From: Nitrosopumilaceae archaeon
Lineage (GTDB): Archaea; Thermoproteota; Nitrososphaeria; Nitrososphaerales; Nitrosopumilaceae
DNA: 35,099 nucleotides
Direction: 5' to 3'
Assembly (NCBI GenBank): GCA_900620265.3
Contig: UYNY03000112.1
Location: forward strand, 1 to 35,099
In this document: positions 8,128-16,100 of the stretch, piece after piece
How the letters are laid out: each line of letters starts with the position of its first letter
How positions within the stretch are numbered: position 1 is the stretch's first letter
Notes under the pieces: model-generated
What the model saw: only the letters and a program-made list of their open reading frames with translations
What the model was told of the DNA's origin: nothing
Database searches by the model: none
Program-made: the position numbers and the translations under genes

Positions 8128-9239
8128 TCTACCTTGACAACGCCGCCTCGACGATGGTGCGCCCGGAGGTCGCCGCCGAGATGGCGCCCTACACGGGCCC
8201 CGAGTACTCGAACCCGTCCTCGCCGCACCGGGGCGGGCGGCGCGCGCGCAGGGCGGTAGAGGCGGCACGGAGGGAGGTGGCCGCCCTGGTCGGGGCCCGC
8301 CCCTCCGAGATCATATTCACGTCGGGCGGGACCGAGTCAGACAACATGGCCGTCCGGGGCGCCCCGCCGGGCCCCGTCACCACCACGTCCATCGAGCACG
8401 AGGCTGTCCTCGAGCCGTGCCGCGCCCGCGGGGATGCCAGGTACGTGGCGCCCGACGGGGCCGGGATGGTCGGGATCCGCGACGTCATCGACGCCTCGGA
8501 CGGGTCGGCGCTCGTCTCGGTGATGGCGGCCAACAACGAGGTGGGCACCATCCAGCCGGTCCGGGAGATGGCCGCCGGCTGCGGCCTCTTCCACACGGAC
8601 GCCGTCCAGGCGGCCGGCAAGATCCCGCTGGACGTGGGGGACCTCGGGGTGGACATGCTCTCGATCTCCTCCCACAAGATACACGGCCCCAAGGGGGCCG
8701 GCGCCCTCTACGTGCGGGAGGGGACCGCCGTGGGGCCCCTCGTGCTCGGCGGCGGGCAGGAGGGCGGGATGCGCTCGGGGACCGAGAACGTGGCGGCGAT
8801 CGTGGGGTTTGGCGCCGCGTGCAGGATCGCCCGCGAGGGGATGGCGTCCGACATGGGGCGGGTGCGCCGCATGCGCGACGAGCTTGCAAGGCGGGCGCTC
8901 GAGATCCCCGGGTCCCGGATCAACGGGGACCCCGGCCGCGTGCTGCCCGGCTGCCTCCACATGACGTTCCTCGGCGTGGACGGCGAGGACCTGGTGGTAA
9001 AGCTTGACGAGAACGGGGTCGCAGCATCCACCGGGTCGGCCTGCTCGGTGAACTCGCAAAAGGCGTCCCACGTGCTAGAGGCGATGGGCTTCTCGCACGA
9101 GGAGATCTCGGGGTCCCTCCGGATGACCCTCTCCCCGCTCAACACGATGGAGGATGTCGAGGGGGCGGCAGCGGCGCTCGCAAGGGTGGTCCCGGAGCTG
9201 CGCGCCGTCTCGCCGTTCAGCGAAAAGTACGGCCTCTAG
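8124..9239 (+). CDS. iscS: Cysteine desulfurase (NifS/IscS family)
   Basis: A 371-residue PLP enzyme that takes sulfur from cysteine as a persulfide and yields alanine. The opening [15 protein letters not shown], the GGTESDNMA loop, SIEHEAVLEP, the PLP lysine in SSHKIHGPKG (Lys185) and the catalytic cysteine in STGSACSVNSQKASHV (Cys307) are all present. The TTG start gives the classic family N terminus and overlaps the larE stop by four bases. This coupling suggests that it supplies sulfur to LarE or its cluster, although it may also be the cell's general Fe-S or thiolation desulfurase. Its last 23 bp overlap the convergent PEFG-CTERM gene. Confidence 0.93.
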   Translation: MIYLDNAASTMVRPEVAAEMAPYTGPEYSNPSSPHRGGRRARRAVEAARREVAALVGARPSEIIFTSGGTESDNMAVRGAPPGPVTTTSIEHEAVLEPCRARGDARYVAPDGAGMVGIRDVIDASDGSALVSVMAANNEVGTIQPVREMAAGCGLFHTDAVQAAGKIPLDVGDLGVDMLSISSHKIHGPKGAGALYVREGTAVGPLVLGGGQEGGMRSGTENVAAIVGFGAACRIAREGMASDMGRVRRMRDELARRALEIPGSRINGDPGRVLPGCLHMTFLGVDGEDLVVKLDENGVAASTGSACSVNSQKASHVLEAMGFSHEEISGSLRMTLSPLNTMEDVEGAAAALARVVPELRAVSPFSEKYGL

Positions 9240-10026
9240 GGCCGAGCCTTGCAGAGAGGCCGGCGGCGGCGGCGCCGCCGGCGGCCATCACCAGGGCGGC
9301 GGCCGCCCCGAACTCTGGCACCGCGAACGTGCCTATCACCTCGATCCTGCTCTCCCCCTCCAGAAAGTCGATCACGATGCGCCGGTGGTCGGGCCCGGCA
9401 TCCTCCTCGACCACGTCGATGTCCGTCCCGTCGATCACCACGATATATGGGATCTCCCTCCCGTTCTCCTCCGACCTGACGTACTCGTTTGGTATCTCAA
9501 GCCTCAGGCTGCCGCCCCTGTCCGCCTCTATCTCGGCCACGAGCCCCAGGTTCTCCGGCACCAGCACCAGGCTCGTGAGGCTGCCGCCCCTTATCTCGTA
9601 CCTGACGTCGAACGTGCCGTCGATGCCGTTGTCCACCTCGTAGTTGGCCCATGTGGCCGGATCCTCCCTGCCTGCCGTGTACTCGAACTCGGCCTCGGCC
9701 GTGTACCCGCCATAGTTTGCCACGGCCCGGTACGTGCCGTCCGCGTCCCAGCCCCTCGTGACAAAGGTCGCCACAAAGTTGTTGTCAAGGGCCGGCTCGC
9801 CCTGCCGGACCTCGATCCTCTTGTCGCCGGGCGCCCAGACGGTGATGATGACGTGGCTGCCGTCGGCCAGCCTGTTCTCGACGCTCACCGACACCACGAC
9901 GGTGTCGTCCCTCACGTACGACCCCTTGTTGGATGATATCTCGAGCGGGGCCCGCTCCGCCTCCTGCGCCGCGGCGTGGGGGGCGGCAAGGACGGCCAGG
10001 GCCAGCAGCAGGACGACGTACCTCAC
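9217..10026 (-). CDS. PEFG-CTERM surface protein 1
   Basis: A secreted, membrane-anchored protein of about 269 residues and the most divergent member of a four-gene tandem array. It has a signal peptide (VVLLLALAVLAAPHAAAQ), an Ig-like domain with ISSNKGSYVRDDTVVVSVSV, a second beta domain, and a C-terminal signal of VPEFG, hydrophobic helix and basic tail (GPRGRTFR). PEFG-CTERM tails are known targets of thaumarchaeosortase (ArtE). The start is revised: an ATG at 10041 is only 12 bp from the TATA box, whereas the in-frame GTG at 10026 lies at 27 bp and directly precedes the signal peptide. The 3' end overlaps the desulfurase gene. Confidence 0.82.
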   Translation of the reverse strand: MRYVVLLLALAVLAAPHAAAQEAERAPLEISSNKGSYVRDDTVVVSVSVENRLADGSHVIITVWAPGDKRIEVRQGEPALDNNFVATFVTRGWDADGTYRAVANYGGYTAEAEFEYTAGREDPATWANYEVDNGIDGTFDVRYEIRGGSLTSLVLVPENLGLVAEIEADRGGSLRLEIPNEYVRSEENGREIPYIVVIDGTDIDVVEEDAGPDHRRIVIDFLEGESRIEVIGTFAVPEFGAAAALVMAAGGAAAAGLSARLGPRGRTFR

Positions 10027-10048
10027 GGGAGGGGACGGCATGGGTTTT

Positions 10049-10057
10049 CTATATTTC
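10049..10057 (-). promoter_or_regulatory. TATA box of PEFG-CTERM gene 1
   Basis: The minus strand reads GAAATATAG, centred 27 bp before the chosen GTG start. Confidence 0.6.
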
Positions 10058-10068
10058 CGTTGCGCGGC

Positions 10069-10173
10069 TCAGAGGCGTGGCATGATTGCCTGCCTCGACC
10101 TAGAGGTCACGGCCACCACCGCCACGACGGCGGCAGCCAGCACCAGCACCGCGATGACGCCGAACTCTGGTAT
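10069..10173. repeat. 105-bp PEFG tail, copy in gene 2
   Basis: This is the 3' end of gene 2, which encodes the PEFG helix and basic tail. From 10097 onward, 77 bases differ from the gene 3 copy at only three positions by my alignment. Confidence 0.7.
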
Positions 10174-10932
10174 CACGAACGTCCCGATGACCTCGATCAC
10201 CTCGGCCCCCGGCGGGAACTCGACCCTGATCTCGTTGCCGTCTATCTCGGCCTCGTTCGAGTCCTCGCCGTCGACCAGCACCATGAATATGCCGTCCTGG
10301 ACCGACGCGTCGGGGCTCAGCGTCAGGACGCCGCCGTCTGCAGTGTCAATCATGATGACTATGGACATGTCCCTCCCGTTTATCGAGGCCCCCGTCACGG
10401 TGCCGCCGGTGATGGTATACGGGACGCAGTAGCCGCCGACGTCCAGCTCGCCGCTGCCGCACTCGGCAGACGGCTCCGGGGCCGCCGGCCTGACGTCGAT
10501 GCCGCCGGTGACCACGGCAAGCTCCCTATAGTCGGCGCTCCCGTGGTTTGCATACACGACGTACGTGCCGTCGTACTTCCAGTTGGCCGTGTTGAACGAG
10601 GCCTCAAAGCTGCCGTCGTCCCTGATCATGGCAGGGTCCAGCTGGGCCACCCCGATGACGGAGTTGAGGGGGTTGATGATCCTGATTATAACGGGGAACG
10701 TGGGATCCGGGTGGGAGACCATCCCCGAGACGGTCATGATGTCCCCGATGGCGTACGAGTCGTCCACCTCGATGAAGACCGGTATCTGCTCCATCAGGAT
10801 CCCGCTTGCCTCCTCGCGGAGGTCGTCAAGGGTGCATTCGGGGCACTCTGGGGTCTGGGCGTATGCCGGCGCCGCAAGCGCACCTGCCGCCGCCGTCACT
10901 GCCAGCAGCGAGAGCACGGCCCGGTAATCCAT
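10069..10932 (-). CDS. PEFG-CTERM surface protein 2
   Basis: A 287-residue exported protein. After the signal peptide (LSLLAVTAAAGALAAPAYAQ) comes a short segment with two cysteines (PECPECTLDD), then an Ig-like domain (YAIGDIMTVSGMVSHPDPTF), a second beta domain that contains another cysteine pair (ECGSGELDVGGYCVPY), and the tail VIPEFG, membrane helix, SRSRQAIMPRL. The four cysteines could form two disulfides outside the cell and are not seen in the other three array members. The ATG at 10932 is preferred over an upstream GTG at 10956 because the TATA box lies 28 bp from the ATG. Ligand and role are unknown. Confidence 0.85.
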   Translation of the reverse strand: MDYRAVLSLLAVTAAAGALAAPAYAQTPECPECTLDDLREEASGILMEQIPVFIEVDDSYAIGDIMTVSGMVSHPDPTFPVIIRIINPLNSVIGVAQLDPAMIRDDGSFEASFNTANWKYDGTYVVYANHGSADYRELAVVTGGIDVRPAAPEPSAECGSGELDVGGYCVPYTITGGTVTGASINGRDMSIVIMIDTADGGVLTLSPDASVQDGIFMVLVDGEDSNEAEIDGNEIRVEFPPGAEVIEVIGTFVIPEFGVIAVLVLAAAVVAVVAVTSRSRQAIMPRL

Positions 10933-10955
10933 TCTGCCGCTCCCCTGAAGTATCA

Positions 10956-10969
10956 CTATTTATGTATTT
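10956..10969 (-). promoter_or_regulatory. Promoter of PEFG-CTERM gene 2
   Basis: CTATTTATGTATTT (plus-strand reading) contains the TATA box CATAAATAG of the minus strand, centred 28 bp before the ATG. The same 14-mer precedes gene 3. Confidence 0.65.
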
Positions 10970-11001
10970 GAAAAGGTGCCGGATCCGGCCCGCCGCGGGC
11001 C

Positions 11002-11106
11002 CTAGGCCCTGGGGGCTATTGCCAGCCGGGACCTCGAGGTCACGGCCACCACCGCCAGGACGGCGGCAGCCAGCACCACCACCGCGATGACGCCGAACTC
11101 TGGTAT
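11002..11106. repeat. 105-bp PEFG tail, copy in gene 3
   Basis: Matches 11896-12000 at all but four of 105 positions, including synonymous sites, while the parts of the genes upstream are far more diverged. Confidence 0.85.
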
Positions 11107-11823
11107 GACCAGCCCGTCCTTGATCTCGACCTCGGTGGTCACCTTGTAGATCGGGTTCTGGTTCTGCTGCCCGACCAGCACGTAGATGCCGTCCTCCTTC
11201 CACGTGTCGCCGACCATGATGGTCTCGGCGAACGTGCCGTCGGCCTCGGGGGTTATCTGCCCGATGTCCACCACGTCGCCGGTCGGGGTCGTGATGGTCA
11301 GTGCAATGTCCTCGTTGGCCCTGTCCGTATCCCCGGTTATCATTATCGTCTTGGTGTTGATCACCCCGTCGGCCATCATCACCAGGCCGGCGTCCCTCCT
11401 CGGCTCGGGCGTCCCGGCCAGTGTGACGGGCCTGGTCGACTGGGCCTCCTCCACCTGGGTGACGACCCCGCCCATAACCTCGAACTCCGTCTTTAGGTGG
11501 TACCTGTCGGACTGGCCCTGCCTCACCTCGATGGTGTACCAGCCGTCCTCGCTGAGGATCCCGGTGTTAAAGTCATAGGAGAAGGCGCCGTCTGCCCCGG
11601 GCGAGACCTGCCCGAGCTGTACCACGTTAAAGCTGGGGGCCGTGACCTTTATCGTAATGTCGGTCCTGTCGGACGCGGTTATCCCGGATATGGAGAGCCT
11701 GTCGCCGTCGGCCTCGGCCATCATCGAGATGCCCTGCTGGGCGTACGCCCCCGGGAATGCCGCGAGCGCGGCCACCGCCACAGCAAAGATTGCTGCCGAT
11801 GCCGCCGAGCGTCTTGCGTCCAA
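11002..11823 (-). CDS. PEFG-CTERM surface protein 3
   Basis: A 273-residue exported protein. The signal peptide ends near residue 29 (AALAAFPGAYAQQ). Unlike its neighbours it consists of two similar Ig-like repeats of ~90 residues, each with an element of the form VVxxGQ(V/I)(S/T)PxADG(A/T)F followed by W-x-x-x-G-x-Y; the second runs directly into LVIPEFGVIA, the membrane helix and the tail SRSRLAIAPRA. The predicted start is TTG at 11823, 28 bp from the TATA box, and no ATG is available nearby. Its tail is almost identical in DNA sequence to that of gene 4. Probably anchored by thaumarchaeosortase; function unknown. Confidence 0.83.
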   Translation of the reverse strand: MDARRSAASAAIFAVAVAALAAFPGAYAQQGISMMAEADGDRLSISGITASDRTDITIKVTAPSFNVVQLGQVSPGADGAFSYDFNTGILSEDGWYTIEVRQGQSDRYHLKTEFEVMGGVVTQVEEAQSTRPVTLAGTPEPRRDAGLVMMADGVINTKTIMITGDTDRANEDIALTITTPTGDVVDIGQITPEADGTFAETIMVGDTWKEDGIYVLVGQQNQNPIYKVTTEVEIKDGLVIPEFGVIAVVVLAAAVLAVVAVTSRSRLAIAPRA

Positions 11824-11846
11824 CCTGACCGGCCCGTAAACCCTTG

Positions 11847-11860
11847 CTATTTATGTATTT
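11847..11860 (-). promoter_or_regulatory. Promoter of PEFG-CTERM gene 3
   Basis: CTATTTATGTATTT (plus-strand reading) is the same 14-mer as upstream of gene 2. The TATA box is centred 28 bp before the TTG start. Confidence 0.65.
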
Positions 11861-11895
11861 AAAATCTGGATCCTGATCGCGCCTTTGGCCCGGAA

Positions 11896-12000
11896 CTAGG
11901 CCCTGGGGGCTATTGCCAGCCGGGACCTCGAGGTCACGGCCACCATGGCCAGGACGGCGGCAGCTAGCACCACCACGGCGATGACGCCGAACTCTGGTAT
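11896..12000. repeat. 105-bp PEFG tail, copy in gene 4
   Basis: Near-identical partner of 11002-11106. It covers the stop codon, basic tail, helix and PEFG codons. Confidence 0.85.
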
Positions 12001-12747
12001 CACAAAGGTGCCGATTATCTCGATCTCGGTGTTGCCCGCCGAGAATGGTATCTCGAGCGTCCTGGTGGTGGGGGTGGTGCTGGTCTCTGCAAAGTCCCTC
12101 TCCTCGGCGTCGATGAGGACAAAGAACTCTATGTCCTGATCGTCCTGCGTCGCGTCAAGGACCGTCCTCGGTATCACGAGGGTTATCATGCCGTCCTCGT
12201 CCGCCTCGATGCCCAGGATGAGCGAGGTGGTCGACGGGCTGGGGGTCACGCTGAGGACCCTGCCGCCGGTGATCTGATACTCGATAAGGTCGGTCGACCC
12301 GTCGACCCTGATGGTCGTGTCGGTGATATCCGGATCCTCGACCGGCTCCGGGGCCGCCTGAGCCTGCCCGCCCGTGAACTGGAATGTCGTCTCGGCCGAG
12401 CGCTGGGCCCCGCCGTACTCTGCCCTGATGGTGTACTCGCCGGGCCACTTCATCAGCGAGCCGCCCGCCGCGAACTGGGCCTCAAAGCTGCCGTCGGCGT
12501 TGAGCGTCGGCTGGCCCCTGAATACGACGTTGCCGAACCCCTCGGCGGGGGCGAAGACCTGGATGGTGACCCCGAACCCGAGGATGCTGCCGACCTGGCC
12601 TGTGACCGTGATCTGCTCGCCCGCGTCGTACGACTCCTTGTCCGTCGAGATGGTGACCGACTGGACGACCTGCCCGAATGCGGGGGCAAGGCCGATAGAC
12701 ATTACCAGTACCGCGCTTGCCGCTACCATCGCGAGCCGGGCGTTCAT
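11896..12747 (-). CDS. PEFG-CTERM surface protein 4
   Basis: A 283-residue exported protein. It has a signal peptide (ASAVLVMSIGLAPAFGQ), an Ig-like domain starting ISTDKESYDAGEQITVTGQV with an FRGQPTLNADGSFEAQF core, a linker rich in A/P/E, a second beta domain (YQITGGRVLSV to LEIPFSAG) and the tail IIGTFVIPEFG, hydrophobic helix, SRSRLAIAPRA. Genes 1, 2 and 4 share this two-domain plan. The KESYDAGE opening is common in thaumarchaeal and other archaeal surface proteins. The ATG lies 26 bp from a TATA box. Genes 1-4 each have their own promoter, so the array is probably not a single operon. Confidence 0.86.
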   Translation of the reverse strand: MNARLAMVAASAVLVMSIGLAPAFGQVVQSVTISTDKESYDAGEQITVTGQVGSILGFGVTIQVFAPAEGFGNVVFRGQPTLNADGSFEAQFAAGGSLMKWPGEYTIRAEYGGAQRSAETTFQFTGGQAQAAPEPVEDPDITDTTIRVDGSTDLIEYQITGGRVLSVTPSPSTTSLILGIEADEDGMITLVIPRTVLDATQDDQDIEFFVLIDAEERDFAETSTTPTTRTLEIPFSAGNTEIEIIGTFVIPEFGVIAVVVLAAAVLAMVAVTSRSRLAIAPRA

Positions 12748-12768
12748 GCCGTAGCCCCCGCCCGACTA

Positions 12769-12777
12769 CTATTTAAG
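12769..12777 (-). promoter_or_regulatory. TATA box of PEFG-CTERM gene 4
   Basis: The minus strand reads CTTAAATAG, centred 26 bp before the ATG at 12747. Confidence 0.65.
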
Positions 12778-12839
12778 GTTATTATCAATATTTTTTGCAG
12801 ATGGGTAAAATCGGGTTCCCCCGGGCCGTGCCTGCTAGG

Positions 12840-12847
12840 TATATATT
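12840..12847 (+). promoter_or_regulatory. TATA box of the RNA polymerase operon
   Basis: TATATATT is centred 27.5 bp before a GTG at 12871 but 80 bp before the rpoH start. This predicts a leader of about 50 nt on the rpo transcript, unlike most transcripts here. Confidence 0.6.
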
Positions 12848-12870
12848 GATCCGGCCGGGGCCAAATCCCG

Positions 12871-12921
12871 GTGTCCGCATCCATCTACTCCACGCTTTGC
12901 GCCGCCCCGGGGGCACCATAA
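12871..12921 (+). CDS. Possible leader mini-ORF upstream of rpoH (16 codons)
   Basis: A GTG sits exactly where a leaderless transcript from the TATA box would begin. It opens a 16-codon frame (VSASIYSTLCAAPGAP) whose TAA ends one base before the rpoH TTG. This geometry would allow terminating ribosomes to re-initiate on rpoH. It may equally be chance within an ordinary 5' leader; the only evidence is position. Confidence 0.25.
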   Translation: MSASIYSTLCAAPGAP

Positions 12922-12922
12922 C

Positions 12923-13174
12923 TTGGCCGTAAAGAAGAACCAGATCCTGGTCCCGGACCACGCGTTCGTCCCAAAGCACGAGATCATGTCAAAGGCCGAG
13001 GCAGAGGCCGTCATCAAGCAGTACAACTGCAAGCCGACCGAGCTCCCCCTGATACTTGCGAACGACCCGGCAATCCTCGAGCTCGGCGTAAAGCCGGGCG
13101 ACATGATAAAGATAACCCGAAAGAGCCCCACTGCCGGGGAGAGCCTCTACTACCGGTATGTGGTGGAAGTCTAG
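12923..13174 (+). CDS. rpoH: RNA polymerase subunit H (RPB5-like)
   Basis: An 83-residue subunit matching the C-terminal assembly domain of eukaryotic RPB5, which contacts downstream DNA near the jaw. Family signatures are LVPDHAFVPKHEIMSKAEA, the LPLILANDPAI segment and the LGVKPGDMIKITRKSPTAGE core. The TTG start gives the expected N terminus (AVKKNQILVPDH). The stop codon directly abuts the rpoB ATG, with no spacer, so the two are co-translated in the standard archaeal order. Confidence 0.95.
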   Translation: MAVKKNQILVPDHAFVPKHEIMSKAEAEAVIKQYNCKPTELPLILANDPAILELGVKPGDMIKITRKSPTAGESLYYRYVVEV

Positions 13175-16100
13175 ATGGCCGACCCCTCCAACAAGCGCTG
13201 GCCCGTGATCCAGGACATACTGAGGCGCGAGGGCATCGCCCGCCAGCACCTCAACTCGTTTGACGAGTTCCTCAAGAACGGCCTGCAGAGCATCATCCAC
13301 GAGGTGGGCCAGATAGACGTCGAGAACGCAGAGTACCCCTACAAGATCCAGCTGGGCAAGATAAAGCTCCAGGAGGCCCGCCTGATGGAGCTTGACGGCT
13401 CGATAACCAGGATCACCCCCGCCGAGGCCCGGCTCCGGAACGTCTCCTATACGGCCCCCCTCCTGATGGAGGCGACCGTGATAGAGGACGGCCACGTGCT
13501 CGAGTCGAGGCACGTCCACATCGGGGACATACCCGTGATGATAAAGTCCGACGCCTGCCGGCTCCGCGACCTGCCCGACGCAAAGCTGGTGGAAAAGCAG
13601 GAGGACCCCAACGACCCCGGCGGCTACTTTATCATCAACGGCTCCGAGCGCGTCATCGTCGGGCTCGAGGACCTCTCCTACAACAAGATAATCGTGGACC
13701 GGGAGACGCAGGGCGGCAACACCGTCTACAAGGCAAAGGTCTACTCGTCGATCGTCGGGTACCGGGCCAAGCTCGAGCTGATAATGAAGAACGACGGCCT
13801 CATCGTGGCCCGGATTCCCGGCTCCCCCGTGGACATACCCGTCGTGACCCTGATGAGGGCCCTCGGCATCGAGTCCGACAAGGACATCGCCGGGGTCGTC
13901 TCGCTGGTCGACGGCATCCAGAACGAGCTGGAGGCCTCGTTCGAAAAGGCCGGCGACGTGCCCACCTCCAAGGACGCCATCGTCTACATCAGCAAGAGGA
14001 TCGCCCCGGGGATGCTCGAGGAGTTCCAGATAAAGCGGGCCGAGACCCTGCTGGACTGGGGCCTGCTGCCCCACCTCGGCAAGCACCCCGAGAACCGGCG
14101 GGAGAAGGCCCAGTTCCTGGGCGAGGCCGCCTGCAAGCTGCTCGAGCTAAAGCTCGGCTGGATAGTCCCCGACGACAAGGACCACTACGGCAACAAGGTG
14201 ATAAAGTTCGCCGGCCAGATGCTCGCCGACCTCTTCAGGACCGCCTTTAGGAACCTGGTCCGGGACATGAAGTACCAGCTCGAGAGGTCGGGGCAGAAGC
14301 GCGGCATAAACGCGGTGGCCGCCGCCATCCGGCCCGGCATCATCACCGACAAGCTCAACAACGCCATCGCGACGGGCAACTGGGGCCGCGGCAAGGTCGG
14401 CGTCACGCAGCTGCTCGACCGCACCAACTACCTGTCCACCATCAGCCACCTCCGCAGGATCCAGTCCCCCCTGAGCCGGACCCAGCCAAACTTCGAGGCC
14501 CGGGACCTCCACGCCACCCACTTTGGGCGCATCTGCCCCAGCGAGACCCCCGAGGGGTCAAACTGCGGGCTGGTCAAGAACCTGGCCCTCTCGGGGATCA
14601 TATCGGTCAACGTGCCGTCCGAGGAGATCGTCGCAAAGATACACGACCTCGGGACCTCCTGCCTCTTTGACGCCGGCGACGAGCTCAAGAGGGACGGCAC
14701 CCGCGTCTTCGTGGACGGCCGCCTCATCGGGTACCACCGGGACGGGCGCGAGCTGGCAGAGTCCCTCCGCTCCCTCCGCCGCTCCTCCAAGATCCACGCC
14801 CACGTCGGGGTCTCGTTCCACGACCCGAGGACGGAGGGCGCCACCAAGCGGCTCTACATCAACTGCAACGCGGGCCGCGTCCTCCGGCCCCTGATCATAG
14901 TGAGGGACGGCAAGCCCCTGCTCACCGCGGACCTGCTTGACAAGCTCTCCACAAAGCAGTTCTCCTGGATGGACCTGCTGAGGATGGGCGTCCTCGAGAT
15001 GATCGACGCCAACGAGGAGGAGAACTGCTACATCACGATAGACGAGCCTGGCTCGAAAAAGTACACGCATCTTGAGGTCTTCCCGCCGGCCATACTGGGG
15101 GCGGGCGCCTCGATAATCCCGTACCCGGAGCACAACCAGTCCCCCCGCAACACGTACGAGTCGGCCATGGCAAAGCAGAGCCTGGGGTTCTCGACCCCGA
15201 TGATGAACACGAGCACCTACGTGAGGCAGCACTTCATGCTGTACCCGCAGACCCCGATAGTCAACACAAAGGCGATGAACCTGCTGGGCCTCGAGGACCG
15301 CCCGGCCGGCCAGAACTGCGTGGTGGCCGTCATCCCGTTTGACGGGTACAACATCGAGGACGCCATCGTGCTGAGCAGGGCGTCAGTCGACCGCGGGCTC
15401 GGGAGGACCTTCTTTTACAGGATCTACGACGCCGAGGCAAAGCAGTACCCCGGCGGCATGCGGGACAGCTTTGAGATACCGAGCCCCGATGACAACGTGC
15501 GCGGGTACAAGGGCGAGCGGGCCTACCGCCTGCTGGAGGAGGACGGCGTCGTGGCCTCCGAGTCGGATATCGAGGGCGGCGACATACTGATCGGCAAGAC
15601 GAGCCCGCCCCGGTTCACCGAGGAGTACCGCGAGTTCGAGGCGGCCGGCCCGGCAAGGCGCGACACCTCGATAGGGGTGAGGCCGTCAGAGTCCGGCGTG
15701 GTGGACACCGTGGTGATGACCCAGTCCAACGAGGGCGGCAAGATGTACAAGATACGGGCCCGCGACATGCGGGTGCCCGAGATAGGGGACAAGTTCGCCT
15801 CGAGGCACGGGCAGAAGGGGGTGCTCGGGATGCTAGCCAACGCCGAGGACCTCCCGTATACCGCAGAGGGCATGTCGCCGGACGTCCTCATCAACCCGCA
15901 CGCGTTCCCGTCCCGGATGACCGTCGGCATGATGATGGAGTCGATCTGCGGCAAGGCCGCCGCCCTCCGCGGCAGGCGGTTTGACGGGTCGGCGTTCGTG
16001 GGCGAGAAGATGGACGAGGTGCGCGCCGTCATGGACGCGCACGGGTTCGAGTACTCGGGCAAGGAGATAATGTACGACGGCCGGACCGGCAGGGCGTTCC

